Below the pieces are notes generated by a model. It did not search any database. It was not told the DNA's origin and was given only the letters and a program-made list of their open reading frames with translations. Made by a program: the position numbers and the translations under genes. From positions 1-34,884 of the IMG/VR virus record IMGVR_UViG_3300028392_000172: a stretch of 34,884 nucleotides of DNA; one strand, 5' to 3'. Below, one piece after another: positions 9,036 to 16,795 of this stretch (position 1 is its first letter; the number at the start of each line of letters is the position of its first letter). This stretch comes from a virus.

Positions 9036-9520
9036 TTGACCCCATAACCATCGGTGCGGCGTTTGCCATAGCGAAGAGCACCATTGCGGGGGTCAAAGAA
9101 GCAATTCAGATGGGCAAAGACCTGCAAGAGTGCAGTGGCGATCTGATTAAATTCTTTGAGCATAGGGACACCGTAGCCAAGGCGGCGGTACACGAAAAGA
9201 AAAAGCCGCAGTCTGATATGGGTCAGGCGGTTAACGCAGTGATGCAGGCCAAGGCGTTGCGGGATGCAGAAAAACAATTGAGAGAGCAATTGATCTACTC
9301 TGGTCAGGGCGATGTTTGGGAGGCGATCCAAGCGCAGTACAACATGATTGTGGCCAACCGTAAGCGTGAGGAGCGTGAAGCGGAAGCCAAAGCCAAGCTA
9401 AAGCGGGAGAATCTGGCAGAGACGGTAAATATTCTGCTGATTGGGTTTGCTTCTATTCTTGCGGCTGGATTCGTTGGTTGGGGTACGTTTGCATTTATTA
9501 TGTACAAATTGAGGAATTAG
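9032..9520 (+). CDS. Phage protein with C-terminal membrane segment, lysis region
   Basis: A 162-residue protein. The N-terminal segment (MIDPITIGAAFAIAKSTIAG) is amphipathic and Ala/Ile-rich. The middle (res about 45-130) is a long charged helix with many Glu, Lys and Arg. A strong membrane segment lies at about res 132-157 (VNILLIGFASILAAGFVGW). Proteins with the MIDPITI start and this layout are common in aquatic phages without assigned function (recalled). Translation is coupled to both neighbours by 4-base or 1-base junctions. A lysis or virion role is inferred only from position. Confidence 0.6.
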   Translation: MIDPITIGAAFAIAKSTIAGVKEAIQMGKDLQECSGDLIKFFEHRDTVAKAAVHEKKKPQSDMGQAVNAVMQAKALRDAEKQLREQLIYSGQGDVWEAIQAQYNMIVANRKREEREAEAKAKLKRENLAETVNILLIGFASILAAGFVGWGTFAFIMYKLRN

Positions 9521-9521
9521 T

Positions 9522-9785
9522 ATGAATTGGGCAGATGTAATGAAGGCGGTGATCCCCATTGTGGTGGCATCACTTGCATGGCTTCTGGGTGAAGTGTCCT
9601 CTTTCAATACCCGTCTAACCAAGATTGAAGGTTCCATGCCTGCGCTGATTACAAGCCAAGGTGTCCCTACTGACAGTCCATTGTCGGCTGAAGCACGACA
9701 CAAACTGAAGGAAGAAATCTACAAAGAGATTAACAGTTTGTTTGTTAAAGTAACCCTGCTCGAAGAGCGCCAGAAAGGAAAATGA
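9522..9785 (+). CDS. Small membrane-anchored coiled-coil protein
   Basis: An 87-residue protein with an N-terminal membrane helix (about res 8-24, KAVIPIVVASLAWLLGE), a polar region and a C-terminal charged helix (EARHKLKEEIYKEINSLF). The build resembles 8814-9035 and XhlA-type or spanin-like accessory lysis proteins, but no diagnostic motif is seen. It is one base downstream of the preceding stop and one base before the holin start, so it is part of the lysis unit. Function unknown. Confidence 0.6.
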   Translation: MNWADVMKAVIPIVVASLAWLLGEVSSFNTRLTKIEGSMPALITSQGVPTDSPLSAEARHKLKEEIYKEINSLFVKVTLLEERQKGK

Positions 9786-9786
9786 T

Positions 9787-10281
9787 ATGGACTGGTTAAA
9801 AACAATCGCACCGACAATCGCCACTGCGCTGGGCGGCCCTCTTGCTGGACTGGCGATTGAAGCTGTCAGTAAAGCAATTGGTATTGACCCCAAGGACGTT
9901 CAGTCCACGATCAGTGAAGGCAAACTGAGCGCAGATCAGATCATGCTTTTGAAGCAGGCTGAAGTGGCTATGGCGGCGCGTGCCCAAGAGATGGGTCTGG
10001 ACTTTGCCAAGTTGAATGTTGAGGACAGGAAGTCTGCGCGTGAAATGCAGGCCGAAACCCGTTCGTACATCCCTGCCATTCTGGCTGTATCGGTCACCAT
10101 CGGATTTTTTGGCATTCTGATCGGCATGATGACCGAAACCTTTAAAGCGTCAGACGCTTTGATGTTGATGCTTGGCTCCCTTGGTACAGCTTGGACCGGC
10201 ATCATCGCGTTCTATTTCGGTTCGTCTGCTGGCTCACAGGCTAAAGACGATCTTCTCCACCAATCTACGCCCACAAAATGA
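9787..10281 (+). CDS. Holin, GTA-type 3TM family
   Basis: A 164-residue protein with a hydrophobic N-terminal segment (res 6-32, APTIATALGGPLAGLAIEAV), a charged helical middle (res 35-92) and two strong membrane segments at about res 94-116 and 123-146. This order matches the 3TM holin family described from gene transfer agents. Holins collect in the inner membrane and open pores that release the endolysin. It is immediately upstream of the peptidase endolysin and overlaps its start by 4 bases (ATGA), the usual holin-endolysin pairing. Confidence 0.75.
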   Translation: MDWLKTIAPTIATALGGPLAGLAIEAVSKAIGIDPKDVQSTISEGKLSADQIMLLKQAEVAMAARAQEMGLDFAKLNVEDRKSAREMQAETRSYIPAILAVSVTIGFFGILIGMMTETFKASDALMLMLGSLGTAWTGIIAFYFGSSAGSQAKDDLLHQSTPTK

Positions 10282-10700
10282 CTGAACACTTTAGCCTTGC
10301 GGAACTAACGCACACAGACCATCGTGAATTTGACAACATCCCCAATGAAACAGAACTTGCAAACCTCCAACGTCTTGCAGAATTTCTTGAACAAGTCAAA
10401 ACAATACTTGGAGAAAAGCCCATCATGGTCAATTCAGCTTTCCGATCAAAACAAGTCAATGATGCTGTGGGCAGCAAAGACACTTCTCAGCATCGCATCG
10501 GCTGCGCTGCTGATATTCGTGTACCCGCTATGACACCTGACCAAGTGGTCAAAACCATCATTGCCAGCGATCTGAATTATGACCAAGTGATCCGTGAGTT
10601 TGACCGCTGGACCCACATCAGCATACCTAACGTAGCCGGTGCCGCGCCACGCAAGAGTAAGCTAATTATTGACAAGGCTGGCACACGCCTTTACGCTTAA
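10278..10700 (+). CDS. Endolysin, peptidase M15 family (D-Ala-D-Ala/L,D-type)
   Basis: A 140-residue single-domain peptidase. The M15 motifs are visible: VNSAFRS (res 51-57), SQHRIGCAADI with zinc ligands H72 and D79, and DRWTHISI with H113. M15_3-type enzymes cut peptide stems or cross-links in peptidoglycan. There is no signal peptide, which fits release by the upstream holin. Its TAA stop overlaps the TAA of the opposing gene in the 4-base sequence TTAA at 10697-10700, and no clear terminator is seen between these convergent operons. Confidence 0.85.
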   Translation: MTEHFSLAELTHTDHREFDNIPNETELANLQRLAEFLEQVKTILGEKPIMVNSAFRSKQVNDAVGSKDTSQHRIGCAADIRVPAMTPDQVVKTIIASDLNYDQVIREFDRWTHISIPNVAGAAPRKSKLIIDKAGTRLYA

Positions 10701-10921
10701 GGACGCGGGGCGTTCTCAGGCGTTTCCACGCACATATACACTGCTGCATACTGACCTCGGCTTGGCCCTGTCCAACGGTCAATGTACACACCGCAAACGG
10801 TCTTTAGCGTCTTGCAAATGGTTTTGGTGGTTGCTCCAAAATGTTCGGCAAGCTGATTAACAGTTAGACCATCTTCAGACGCCAGCAACAGTTCACGAAT
10901 TGCGTGGTGCCTAGATTTCAT
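10697..10921 (-). CDS. Small winged-helix DNA-binding protein
   Basis: A 74-residue protein with a helix-turn-helix at about res 18-42 (LTVNQLAEHFGATTKTICKT) followed by a beta wing (VYIDRWTGPSRGQYAAVYMC). It probably binds DNA as a small transcription regulator. It is the last gene of the leftward early operon and overlaps its upstream neighbour by ATGA. Being transcribed late in the operon, against the lysis genes, it may act in the early-to-late switch (inference). Confidence 0.65.
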   Translation of the reverse strand: MKSRHHAIRELLLASEDGLTVNQLAEHFGATTKTICKTLKTVCGVYIDRWTGPSRGQYAAVYMCVETPENAPRP

Positions 10922-11154
10922 GTGTTCTTGCTCCTTAATGCGGCTTCAGTCAGTTCTACCGCCACACATTCGTTGCCATTTGATTTGTACGAAATGTTGA
11001 TGCGTTCATCATCAGTCAGCCCAACCCATGTGCGCTGCTCTGGCTGTGCCAAGGTTTTGCGGATAATTTCCGTGGCCCCATATTCGCAATTTCCATCAAT
11101 TTCCGCTGCTTCCAACGCCTCTAATGCTTGCTTCAATGCTTCGTTTTTAGTCAT
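10918..11154 (-). CDS. Small early phage protein, unknown function
   Basis: A 78-residue protein starting MTKNEALKQALEALEA and containing GATEIIRKTLAQPEQ and TWVGLTDDERINISY. This pattern is frequent in hypothetical proteins of tailed phages (recalled). The ATG at 11154 is preferred to an upstream in-frame start at 11211 because AAGGGG lies 5 bases before it and the upstream gene ends nearby. It is mostly helical and acidic with no membrane segment. Function unknown. Confidence 0.65.
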   Translation of the reverse strand: MTKNEALKQALEALEAAEIDGNCEYGATEIIRKTLAQPEQRTWVGLTDDERINISYKSNGNECVAVELTEAALRSKNT

Positions 11155-11395
11155 GATTGCCCCTTGCTCGGATGGCATCTGCAATTGTGTCTTCAGGCGA
11201 ATAGCGGTCATACACGCTAGTATTTTCAGCCGTCATTGCACACGCCTCACGCTCATCAGCACGGACAAGCTCGGCAAACGCCTCAAGGGATTTATCGGAC
11301 ACAAGCATGATGTCGTACAAGTCGGGGTTGCTACTGTCTGTAAAACCAGACTCCCGCGCCATTTCCATGATTGTTCGTTTACGCCATCCAGTCAT
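11147..11395 (-). CDS. Small early phage protein, unknown function
   Basis: An 82-residue protein starting MTGWRKRTIMEMARESGF and containing LEAFAELVRADEREACA, a helix seen in many small phage proteins. ATG 11395 is chosen because AAGGAG lies 8 bases upstream and because it forms an ATGA overlap with the preceding gene; the farther ATG at 11416 lacks this. It overlaps the following gene by 8 bases. Function unknown. Confidence 0.65.
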   Translation of the reverse strand: MTGWRKRTIMEMARESGFTDSSNPDLYDIMLVSDKSLEAFAELVRADEREACAMTAENTSVYDRYSPEDTIADAIRARGNHD

Positions 11396-11583
11396 TCTTT
11401 TATCTCCTTGATCCAAATTTTAAAACTGTCTTGAGTGTCTTTGCCAAATGGCAAATCACCAACTTTTTTAGATGCCTCATCCATGGCGCTGTTCCAACCA
11501 GCACGGAATACAATTTCGGCAAAGTCACTGGGCTCAAGATTAAACTCACCAAATATGTCTTGAAAATAGTCTTTAATTTTCAT
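11392..11583 (-). CDS. Small early phage protein, unknown function
   Basis: A 63-residue, acidic, mostly helical protein (MKIKDYFQDIFGEFNLEPSD ... FRAGWNSAMDEA). The segment FRAGWNSAMDEASKK resembles a short repeated element in phage hypothetical proteins. Its ATG lies inside the end of the preceding 54-residue gene (11-base overlap) and its stop overlaps the next start by ATGA. Function unknown. Confidence 0.6.
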   Translation of the reverse strand: MKIKDYFQDIFGEFNLEPSDFAEIVFRAGWNSAMDEASKKVGDLPFGKDTQDSFKIWIKEIKE

Positions 11584-11737
11584 GGTGTTCCTTTATAAAT
11601 TTTCGGTATGCGTCAATGGCCACACGCAAATCATCGCGCAGCTGCTCAATCTCTTTTTGTTGTTCCAGCATTTTTTCGTTTGCTTCCTGTGCAAATCGGG
11701 AAAGGTTGTGTTGCTCCCAAATCTGAAAGTTGCTCAT
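11573..11737 (-). CDS. Small coiled-coil protein (54 aa)
   Basis: A 54-residue protein starting MSNFQIWEQHNLSRFAQEAN and ending KFIKEHHEN. The centre is a heptad-like helix (EKMLEQQKEIEQLRDDLRVA). AAGG about 8 bases upstream supports ATG 11737. It is the first gene after a promoter-plus-operator candidate at 11766-11795, so it heads a subunit of the leftward operon. Similar short proteins occur in other phages (recalled). Function unknown. Confidence 0.6.
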   Translation of the reverse strand: MSNFQIWEQHNLSRFAQEANEKMLEQQKEIEQLRDDLRVAIDAYRKFIKEHHEN

Positions 11738-11765
11738 GCATGTGCCTTTTTGTTAAGTCCATTGA

Positions 11766-11795
11766 ATTCTAGCATATTGCTAGAAAGGGATGCAA
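11766..11795 (-). promoter_or_regulatory. Internal leftward promoter with CTAGC-N5-GCTAG operator
   Basis: On the minus strand TTGCAT (11795-11790) and TAGAAT (11771-11766) are separated by 18 bases. The 15-base site CTAGCATATTGCTAG (plus strand 11769-11783) overlaps the spacer and -10. The same arrangement occurs at the main leftward promoter near 17700, with one base changed in the site. The predicted transcript starts about 20 bases before the 54-residue gene. Binding protein unknown; YdaS/Cro-like product is the natural candidate. Confidence 0.55.
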
Positions 11796-11983
11796 TCCCA
11801 TGCCCAATGCTCACAGTCAACAGGACCATGTATCCATTCAGCCGGTGGGCTGGCGTCAAATTTTTGACACCGGTAGCCAGCCTTTAAATTTTCACAGCGC
11901 AAGCATGTGATCTGGATGTCCTCAAGCTCTTTCAATTGCTTGTTCAAATGCATCTTGATGGCGTTTAGTTCTGCTAAATTCAT
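11780..11983 (-). CDS. Cys-rich small protein, putative zinc binder
   Basis: A 67-residue protein starting MNLAELNAIKMHLNKQLKEL. The second half has CLRCENLKAGYRC, then DCEHWAWDC, giving five Cys and nearby His that could form one zinc site. ATG 11983 is preferred over 12025 because AGAGG lies about 9 bases upstream. The gene overlaps the helicase C-terminus by 62 bases in another frame. Proteins with this exact style occur in aquatic phages near helicase genes (recalled). Function unknown. Confidence 0.6.
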   Translation of the reverse strand: MNLAELNAIKMHLNKQLKELEDIQITCLRCENLKAGYRCQKFDASPPAEWIHGPVDCEHWAWDCIPF

Positions 11984-13652
11984 ATTCTTTAACCTCTGTA
12001 AATTTTCCGTTTTGTTTGGTTGCAATGCGGGTTGGTTCTTTTAATCCATGATGCTTAATAAAATCAAGCACGCCACCTACATCCATGGACCAACTATTTA
12101 ATGTGTCCACAGCATGGACCACTAAATCATTGGAGTGATCAATCCACCACTTATGGGCGCGTTGATTGGCTTCTCTTTCATTTAACCAATTGACTGCTTT
12201 TTGTCTTGCATAACCGGTGTGTTCAATGCATACCCATTCACTAGCGCAACGCAATAAGCCACTGTAGTAGTCAACCCTCATGCTGTCTGGCTTGCCAGGC
12301 TTACGGTGCAACTTGTAGTCAACCTTTGTAACATCGTGCCAAATTGTAATTTCCGCACGTTGTGCTGACAGCAGTGCGGCATAAGATACTTTGGCGTCTA
12401 TGGGCTCAACTATTTCTTCCCTGATAATGGCGCCACAATGCACGCACACTAGCGCAGCTGCTGCGTTGCGTTCACCGCATTCTGGGCAAATGCTGTACGG
12501 CCCTTCCTGATCACCACTGCGCTTAACCTTGGCTCGGCCTTTGATGATGTCCACCGGTCCAAGGCGCTCCACCGTGTCGGTAAAGTCCAGCACCAGACAA
12601 TCAGTCTTGCCGTCTGCAATCCTTGTGCCTCGGCCCATGCCCTGCACATACAGCACCGGTGACCTGGTAGGCCGGCACCAGATGATGCAATCAACATCCG
12701 GCACATCAAAACCAACAGACAGCGCCAGCACGGTAACCAAACAATAAATCTGGCCGGCTTTAAATTGGCGTATCAAATCTGCACGCTCTGGCGCCGGTGT
12801 CTCACCGCACACCACAGCGCTACCAATACCAAGCTCACATAACTTGTCTGCAAGGCTTTCAGCGTTGGCAACACTTGGTGTGAAGGCAATCCATTTGGTG
12901 CGTTGTGAGGCCATATAGACGGCTTCCCTAGCCACTTGCAACAAGTACGTGTCCACCACAACAGACAGCTCACCGACTTTGTAGTCGCCATTAGATATGC
13001 CAACCTGGCTGGCATCAATGCGGGTGGTCATCTTAACCGCCGGCGGGACCAATGGCGCCAAAAAGTCTTGGTCCAGTAGCTCACGCATAGTGACGTTGGA
13101 CGCAATGCCGGTAAACAACGGCTCATCTCCATCGGTCAGCCATACTTGGTTGCCCCTAAACGGTGTGGCCGTCATGCCCACGGTCCTGAACTGGCAGATC
13201 TCGCCCAGCTTGGCCAAAAACGTGCGATACATGCCGGCGTCAGATGCTTTGGGGCTCACCAGGTGAGCCTCATCAATGATCACCACCTTGATGTCACCTA
13301 GCAAGTGAGCGCTTTTGTGGATGCTGCCAATAGTGGCCACAATCACATCGGCATGATGTTGCTTCTTGCCCAGACTAGCGCTGACATAGCCAACGTGTAT
13401 GTTGTCCGGCAACAATGCCTGCAGTTTGCCGGCGTTCTGCTCGGCCAGTTCTTTGCTGGGCACCAACACCACGGTGCGTGGCCGGTACTCTGGCCACTGC
13501 TCCCACATCTGGCGCACGATCTCGGCGCAGATCACCGACTTGCCAGAACCGGTGGGCAGCACCAGCAACGGAATATCGGCGTTGTCTTGGTGCTTGGTCC
13601 ACCAAGCAAACAGATCGGCAACCGAGCGTGATTGGTAGTCACGAAGGATCAC
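11922..13652 (-). CDS. SF2 DEAH-box helicase
   Basis: A 576-residue SF2 helicase. Motifs in order: Walker A TGSGKS (34-39), motif Ia LVPSKELAEQ (63-72), DEAH (127-130), motif III TAT (161-163), motif V region LSVGFDVPDVD (311-321) and motif VI QGMGRGTR (337-344). A C4 zinc site follows (C389, C392, C403, C406: CPECG and CVHCG). Such helicases unwind or remodel DNA by ATP hydrolysis, here probably in replication or recombination given the adjacent nuclease, DUF669 and Sak4 genes. The C-terminal 160 residues are unassigned. Start overlaps the preceding 58-residue gene by 14 bases. Confidence 0.9.
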   Translation of the reverse strand: MILRDYQSRSVADLFAWWTKHQDNADIPLLVLPTGSGKSVICAEIVRQMWEQWPEYRPRTVVLVPSKELAEQNAGKLQALLPDNIHVGYVSASLGKKQHHADVIVATIGSIHKSAHLLGDIKVVIIDEAHLVSPKASDAGMYRTFLAKLGEICQFRTVGMTATPFRGNQVWLTDGDEPLFTGIASNVTMRELLDQDFLAPLVPPAVKMTTRIDASQVGISNGDYKVGELSVVVDTYLLQVAREAVYMASQRTKWIAFTPSVANAESLADKLCELGIGSAVVCGETPAPERADLIRQFKAGQIYCLVTVLALSVGFDVPDVDCIIWCRPTRSPVLYVQGMGRGTRIADGKTDCLVLDFTDTVERLGPVDIIKGRAKVKRSGDQEGPYSICPECGERNAAAALVCVHCGAIIREEIVEPIDAKVSYAALLSAQRAEITIWHDVTKVDYKLHRKPGKPDSMRVDYYSGLLRCASEWVCIEHTGYARQKAVNWLNEREANQRAHKWWIDHSNDLVVHAVDTLNSWSMDVGGVLDFIKHHGLKEPTRIATKQNGKFTEVKEYEFSRTKRHQDAFEQAIERA

Positions 13653-13815
13653 GGTTGCGCTCCTTGATCATGGCGTCAGCATATTGATACGCTTTGCCGG
13701 ATACAAACTCCAATGTTGTTGTAAATCTTGCGTCTGACCGGTTAATGATTGCTTGCATGGCATAAGCTGCAAAATAATCACGCAAAGTAATGTCTTGGAT
13801 AGGTGGCGTTATCAT
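13639..13815 (-). CDS. Small early phage protein (58 aa)
   Basis: A 58-residue protein: MITPPIQDITLRDYFAAYAM, then a helix, then GKAYQYADAMIKERN. The combination LRDYFAA plus AYQYADAM is a very common pattern in short phage proteins near recombination genes (recalled). It begins at an ATGA overlap with the nuclease stop (13815-13812) and overlaps the helicase start by 14 bases, so the three are translationally coupled. Function unknown. Confidence 0.65.
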   Translation of the reverse strand: MITPPIQDITLRDYFAAYAMQAIINRSDARFTTTLEFVSGKAYQYADAMIKERNRDPS

Positions 13816-14894
13816 ACAAACCTTCCGTTGTGTTCTGAGCGCAGCTGCAGCGCAAGATCATCAATCAATGCACTCTTGTCCTTGCAAGCGTGGATTTCTT
13901 GGCTGCTGATCCAAGCCTGGTTAACTGCGGGTGTGCCGTTGACAAACTGTTTGTCTTCCATCTGGTACACCACCGCATCGCCGGCCATGTCCACCGGTTG
14001 GGAAAACTTGGCCAACAAAATGGGAATGTACCGGTGTGAATCGCAACCCTTGCGTTGGTTCATTACCGGCAAATCTTTGTCATGGTACGAACAAGTCCAG
14101 CGTGCCTTGCCGTCCATCTCTGGCGTGACATGGGCACATGACCGGCAAGTTGGGGCCGGCACATCCGTGCCATGGCAGATGCTGTGGTAGTCGCAGAACT
14201 TGCATTCGTACCAGCTTGGATCTTGGCTAATCCCGACTGGCGGCTCGGTGGCGGCGATCACCGCCAAGGCTTTGTCGATTACGGCCTGCGCTTCTATCTT
14301 GTCAAATTCCAAACGCTCAGTGTAAATGTCATCGTTGTCTTTGTTGACCACAATGTAGATGGCCTTGTGGCATCCGTTCTCTTTATACTGATCAATGCTC
14401 CATTTCATGTACATTAACATCTGCGCGTAGTGTTCGGGCTTGGCTTTCTTTACGCCAGATTTTTGCATCTCTGCAAACATCTTGCCTGATGCTGTCTTTA
14501 TCTCCAGTATGTGCGGTGACTTTGGCGCCTGTGGCAAACCGGTCACGATACCGTCAGCGTTGCCTTGAAAATGGCCACCACTGGTGGGTTCGGTAAACGT
14601 CCATTGCCGGCCAGTCACTGGATCGGTGTCGTACAACGTACAGCCAATTGCTCTCAGATCATCGTAAACCCTTGGCTCTTGCAAGTGGCCAGACTGAAAC
14701 ACACGGTACAAGCGACCAGAAAACTCAGCCGGCTTGGACCATCTGAATGAATACCAGTGCTGACGCAAGCAAGGCTTGCCAATTGCACTGGCGCCAAGAT
14801 AGGGGCGCTGTGGGTCGGCGCCAAACTTTGCCTTGTAATGGGCAAAGATGGCGTCAGCCACAGGGTCCACAACAGATTGTGGTACTGCGGCCAT
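13812..14894 (-). CDS. Cas4/RecB-like PD-(D/E)XK nuclease
   Basis: A 360-residue nuclease. Active-site pieces are H70 (FQSGH), D114 (GNADGIV), E131-I-K133 (LEIKTA) and Q158 with Y162 (HYAQMLMYM). C42 (GKPCLRQ) together with C231, C234 and C240 (CKFCDYHSIC) matches the four-Cys iron-sulphur layout of Cas4/AddB-type enzymes. A second Cys group follows (C250, C253, C268 and KGCDSH). These nucleases resect DNA ends to give single strands. The neighbours, DUF669 and a Sak4-type protein, make a complete phage recombination set. Stop overlaps the next gene by 4 bases. Confidence 0.85.
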   Translation of the reverse strand: MAAVPQSVVDPVADAIFAHYKAKFGADPQRPYLGASAIGKPCLRQHWYSFRWSKPAEFSGRLYRVFQSGHLQEPRVYDDLRAIGCTLYDTDPVTGRQWTFTEPTSGGHFQGNADGIVTGLPQAPKSPHILEIKTASGKMFAEMQKSGVKKAKPEHYAQMLMYMKWSIDQYKENGCHKAIYIVVNKDNDDIYTERLEFDKIEAQAVIDKALAVIAATEPPVGISQDPSWYECKFCDYHSICHGTDVPAPTCRSCAHVTPEMDGKARWTCSYHDKDLPVMNQRKGCDSHRYIPILLAKFSQPVDMAGDAVVYQMEDKQFVNGTPAVNQAWISSQEIHACKDKSALIDDLALQLRSEHNGRFV

Positions 14895-14897
14895 GGT

Positions 14898-15383
14898 TTA
14901 CTTCTTAGCCCAAGCAGGGGCGCTTGGTTTGACTTCAATAGCTGAAACACCAAACGCTGGGGCCACATATTCTGGCGTTTGACGCACACCGCCGGCAGAC
15001 TCATAGCCCTTGATGTTGTTGCTTGCCTGGTACTGGCCTTGGGCCTCACGCACCACAACTTTTAAGTTGACAGGCTTGAGGTGCAAGGCTGCAGTGTCTT
15101 GCAACTTGATCACGTTCACAGCATGGCACAGCGCAGACAACTGCGACTGAGCAATGCGCTGGGTGTCTTCGTTGCTGTGTTGAATGTTGAGGTTCTCCCA
15201 AATCTTGCGGCCTTTGTACTGGCCATCAATAATTTCAAAGGTCAGCTTCAGGCCAGTGCCGTTGCCGGACTTCAGCGGCTGCACATCAGACTCGGTAATG
15301 TGAGCCAGATAAGTGCCAGCGGGGACGGGGCCGGTTGCGGCTTGGGGGGCGACGGTCGATGCGTCAAAGTTAAATTGAGCCAT
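14898..15383 (-). CDS. DUF669-family putative ssDNA-binding protein
   Basis: A 161-residue protein whose core (PAGTYLAHITESDVQPLKSG, GLKLTFEIIDGQYKGRKIWE, then LNIQHSNEDTQRIAQSQLSA) fits the DUF669 family found beside phage recombinases. These are predicted OB-fold-like single-strand DNA binders. The C-terminus ends in a low-complexity Pro/Ala tail with a Trp near the end (SAPAWAKK), not the acidic tip of bacterial SSB. It lies 3 bases upstream of the nuclease and downstream of Sak4. Activity is family-level inference. Confidence 0.75.
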   Translation of the reverse strand: MAQFNFDASTVAPQAATGPVPAGTYLAHITESDVQPLKSGNGTGLKLTFEIIDGQYKGRKIWENLNIQHSNEDTQRIAQSQLSALCHAVNVIKLQDTAALHLKPVNLKVVVREAQGQYQASNNIKGYESAGGVRQTPEYVAPAFGVSAIEVKPSAPAWAKK

Positions 15384-15419
15384 TGTTTTCTTTCAAGAGT
15401 TTAAGGTTCGGACTGAAAA

Positions 15420-16163
15420 TCAAGATTGCGCTACAGTCAGCGCTTCTTGGAATGCCGCCCAGTCAAGCGGCATGTTGGTCAAGCCAAAGCGGTTGCCACC
15501 GCAATGGGCTGGATGGGGTTCTACATGCAAGATGCGTTCGCCCGTGGTAGTGGCCTTGGTTTCTTTGTTGCCAAAGCCAGCATCTGTCTTGTTCGTAAAG
15601 ATGCGGTAGCCGGCATAACCCACAACGTCAGCCCATTCTTGCACCAGACCGGCAGCGCGGTCATGCAGCTTAAGCACATGGCTGTCATAGCCTTCGGTCA
15701 GTGGGTCTTCAATGCGCTTGATTTTGTCGTGGGCAATCAGGATAATGCCCATGCCCTTGTTGGCACGCAATACTTCAAGGCCGGACAGCAGGTTGCGCCA
15801 TTCTTCAGCAGCTGCAACGTAACCCTTACCAAAGCCTGGCTGCTCAATGTTCTTCCAGTTGTTGGCCTTGCACACATGGTCTTGCACCAGTGGCTCAAGC
15901 CAGTCTAGCGAATCAATAAACAGCGTTTGAAACTCATGGTCTTGATTGATCAACGTGTCAATGGCAGCATAGACTTCGGTCAAGCTGGATGCCAATGGAA
16001 ATGCGTTGGCGTCTACAGCGTCAGCACCGTCTTCAGTCAGAATGCCAATGGCGTTGGGCGCCATAGCTGCAAAGGTGGTCTTGCCAATCTTGCCGGTGCC
16101 AACAACAACAACTTTAGGGGCACGGACACGGCGTGTCTTAGAGATGGATTTCAAATCAAACAT
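15420..16163 (-). CDS. Sak4-type RecA-fold ATPase, single-strand annealing/recombination
   Basis: A 247-residue AAA_24/RecA-fold ATPase. Walker A is GTGKIGKTT (res 22-30), Walker B is LFIDS (81-85). GIILIAHDKIKRIEDPLTEG is the sensor strand and following loop seen in Sak4 proteins. Sak4 proteins promote strand annealing with an SSB partner; the DUF669 gene next door is a good candidate partner and the Cas4-like nuclease would make the substrate. Together they would serve end joining or concatemer formation. Length matches the family. Confidence 0.8.
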   Translation of the reverse strand: MFDLKSISKTRRVRAPKVVVVGTGKIGKTTFAAMAPNAIGILTEDGADAVDANAFPLASSLTEVYAAIDTLINQDHEFQTLFIDSLDWLEPLVQDHVCKANNWKNIEQPGFGKGYVAAAEEWRNLLSGLEVLRANKGMGIILIAHDKIKRIEDPLTEGYDSHVLKLHDRAAGLVQEWADVVGYAGYRIFTNKTDAGFGNKETKATTTGERILHVEPHPAHCGGNRFGLTNMPLDWAAFQEALTVAQS

Positions 16164-16164
16164 A

Positions 16165-16533
16165 TCAGTCTTTCAAAATTTCGATGGAGGGTTTTGCGGG
16201 TTTGCTGGTGATGAACACTGTGGCCTGTGCGTAGGCAATGGAGTCCAAATCTTTAATGGCGCGAAGGTGAGTCAGGTCAACGTCAGCCTTCCAGCGAAAT
16301 GCTTTCTTGGCGTTGGGCGTTAACTGCTCCCAGCCGGCCTGCACAGCTGGTGTGTCTACACTGCGGTTAATTGACCACTTGATGCGGATCTCCTCATCAG
16401 TGTGCGTGCCTTCACCGCCTTCAGGCTTAGTAAATTGTTTCTCAATCAAATCTTCCAAGCGCAGACGCTCGGCCTTAGCAGTAGACTCTGCAAACTTTGC
16501 TTTGCGAAGCAAGGCGGTTAGTTCAGTGATCAT
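16165..16533 (-). CDS. Conserved-type phage protein next to Sak4
   Basis: A 122-residue protein. The N-terminal 35 residues are a charged helix (LRKAKFAESTAKAERLRLED). The rest has EGTHTDEEIRIKWSINRSVD, AKKAFRWKADVDLTHL and VFITSKPAKPSIEI, a pattern recurring beside recombination genes in phages (recalled). It may assist recombination but carries no recognisable catalytic motif. It overlaps the upstream gene by 11 bases and is one base from the Sak4 start. Confidence 0.65.
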   Translation of the reverse strand: MITELTALLRKAKFAESTAKAERLRLEDLIEKQFTKPEGGEGTHTDEEIRIKWSINRSVDTPAVQAGWEQLTPNAKKAFRWKADVDLTHLRAIKDLDSIAYAQATVFITSKPAKPSIEILKD

Positions 16534-16795
16534 TTTTCATGTCCTCAAGTGCTGTGGTTGTAATGTGATCGACCAGATACTGCAAAAGCAAGTGGCCAAT
16601 GTCGATGTCAGTGCCGGCAATGTAGGCATTGACCAGATCCATACTTTGATCGCTGTCAGGCTCATAGAGTAAGCCCATGGAATCTTGTGAGCCATATTCG
16701 TTTGGGATGTATTCCAAGTGGCAAACTAAATCAACGCCCTCAAGTTCGCAGGCGAATTCAATAAAGCCAGGGGGGCAAACAGGGGTGGTGTTCAT
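16523..16795 (-). CDS. Early protein, unknown function (90 aa)
   Basis: A 90-residue acidic protein starting MNTTPVCPPGFIEFACELEG. No known motif is recognised. It contains three Cys in the first 25 residues and a helical C-terminus (IGHLLLQYLVDHI). It starts at an ATGA overlap with the 39-residue gene upstream and ends inside the next gene. Probably a real member of the operon because of this coupling. Confidence 0.55.
   Translation of the reverse strand: MNTTPVCPPGFIEFACELEGVDLVCHLEYIPNEYGSQDSMGLLYEPDSDQSMDLVNAYIAGTDIDIGHLLLQYLVDHITTTALEDMKNDH

Noticed and set aside
10904-11434. 176-codon plus-strand frame
   Set aside because: Opposite to four tightly coupled minus-strand genes with good start sites; composition is that of a shadow frame.
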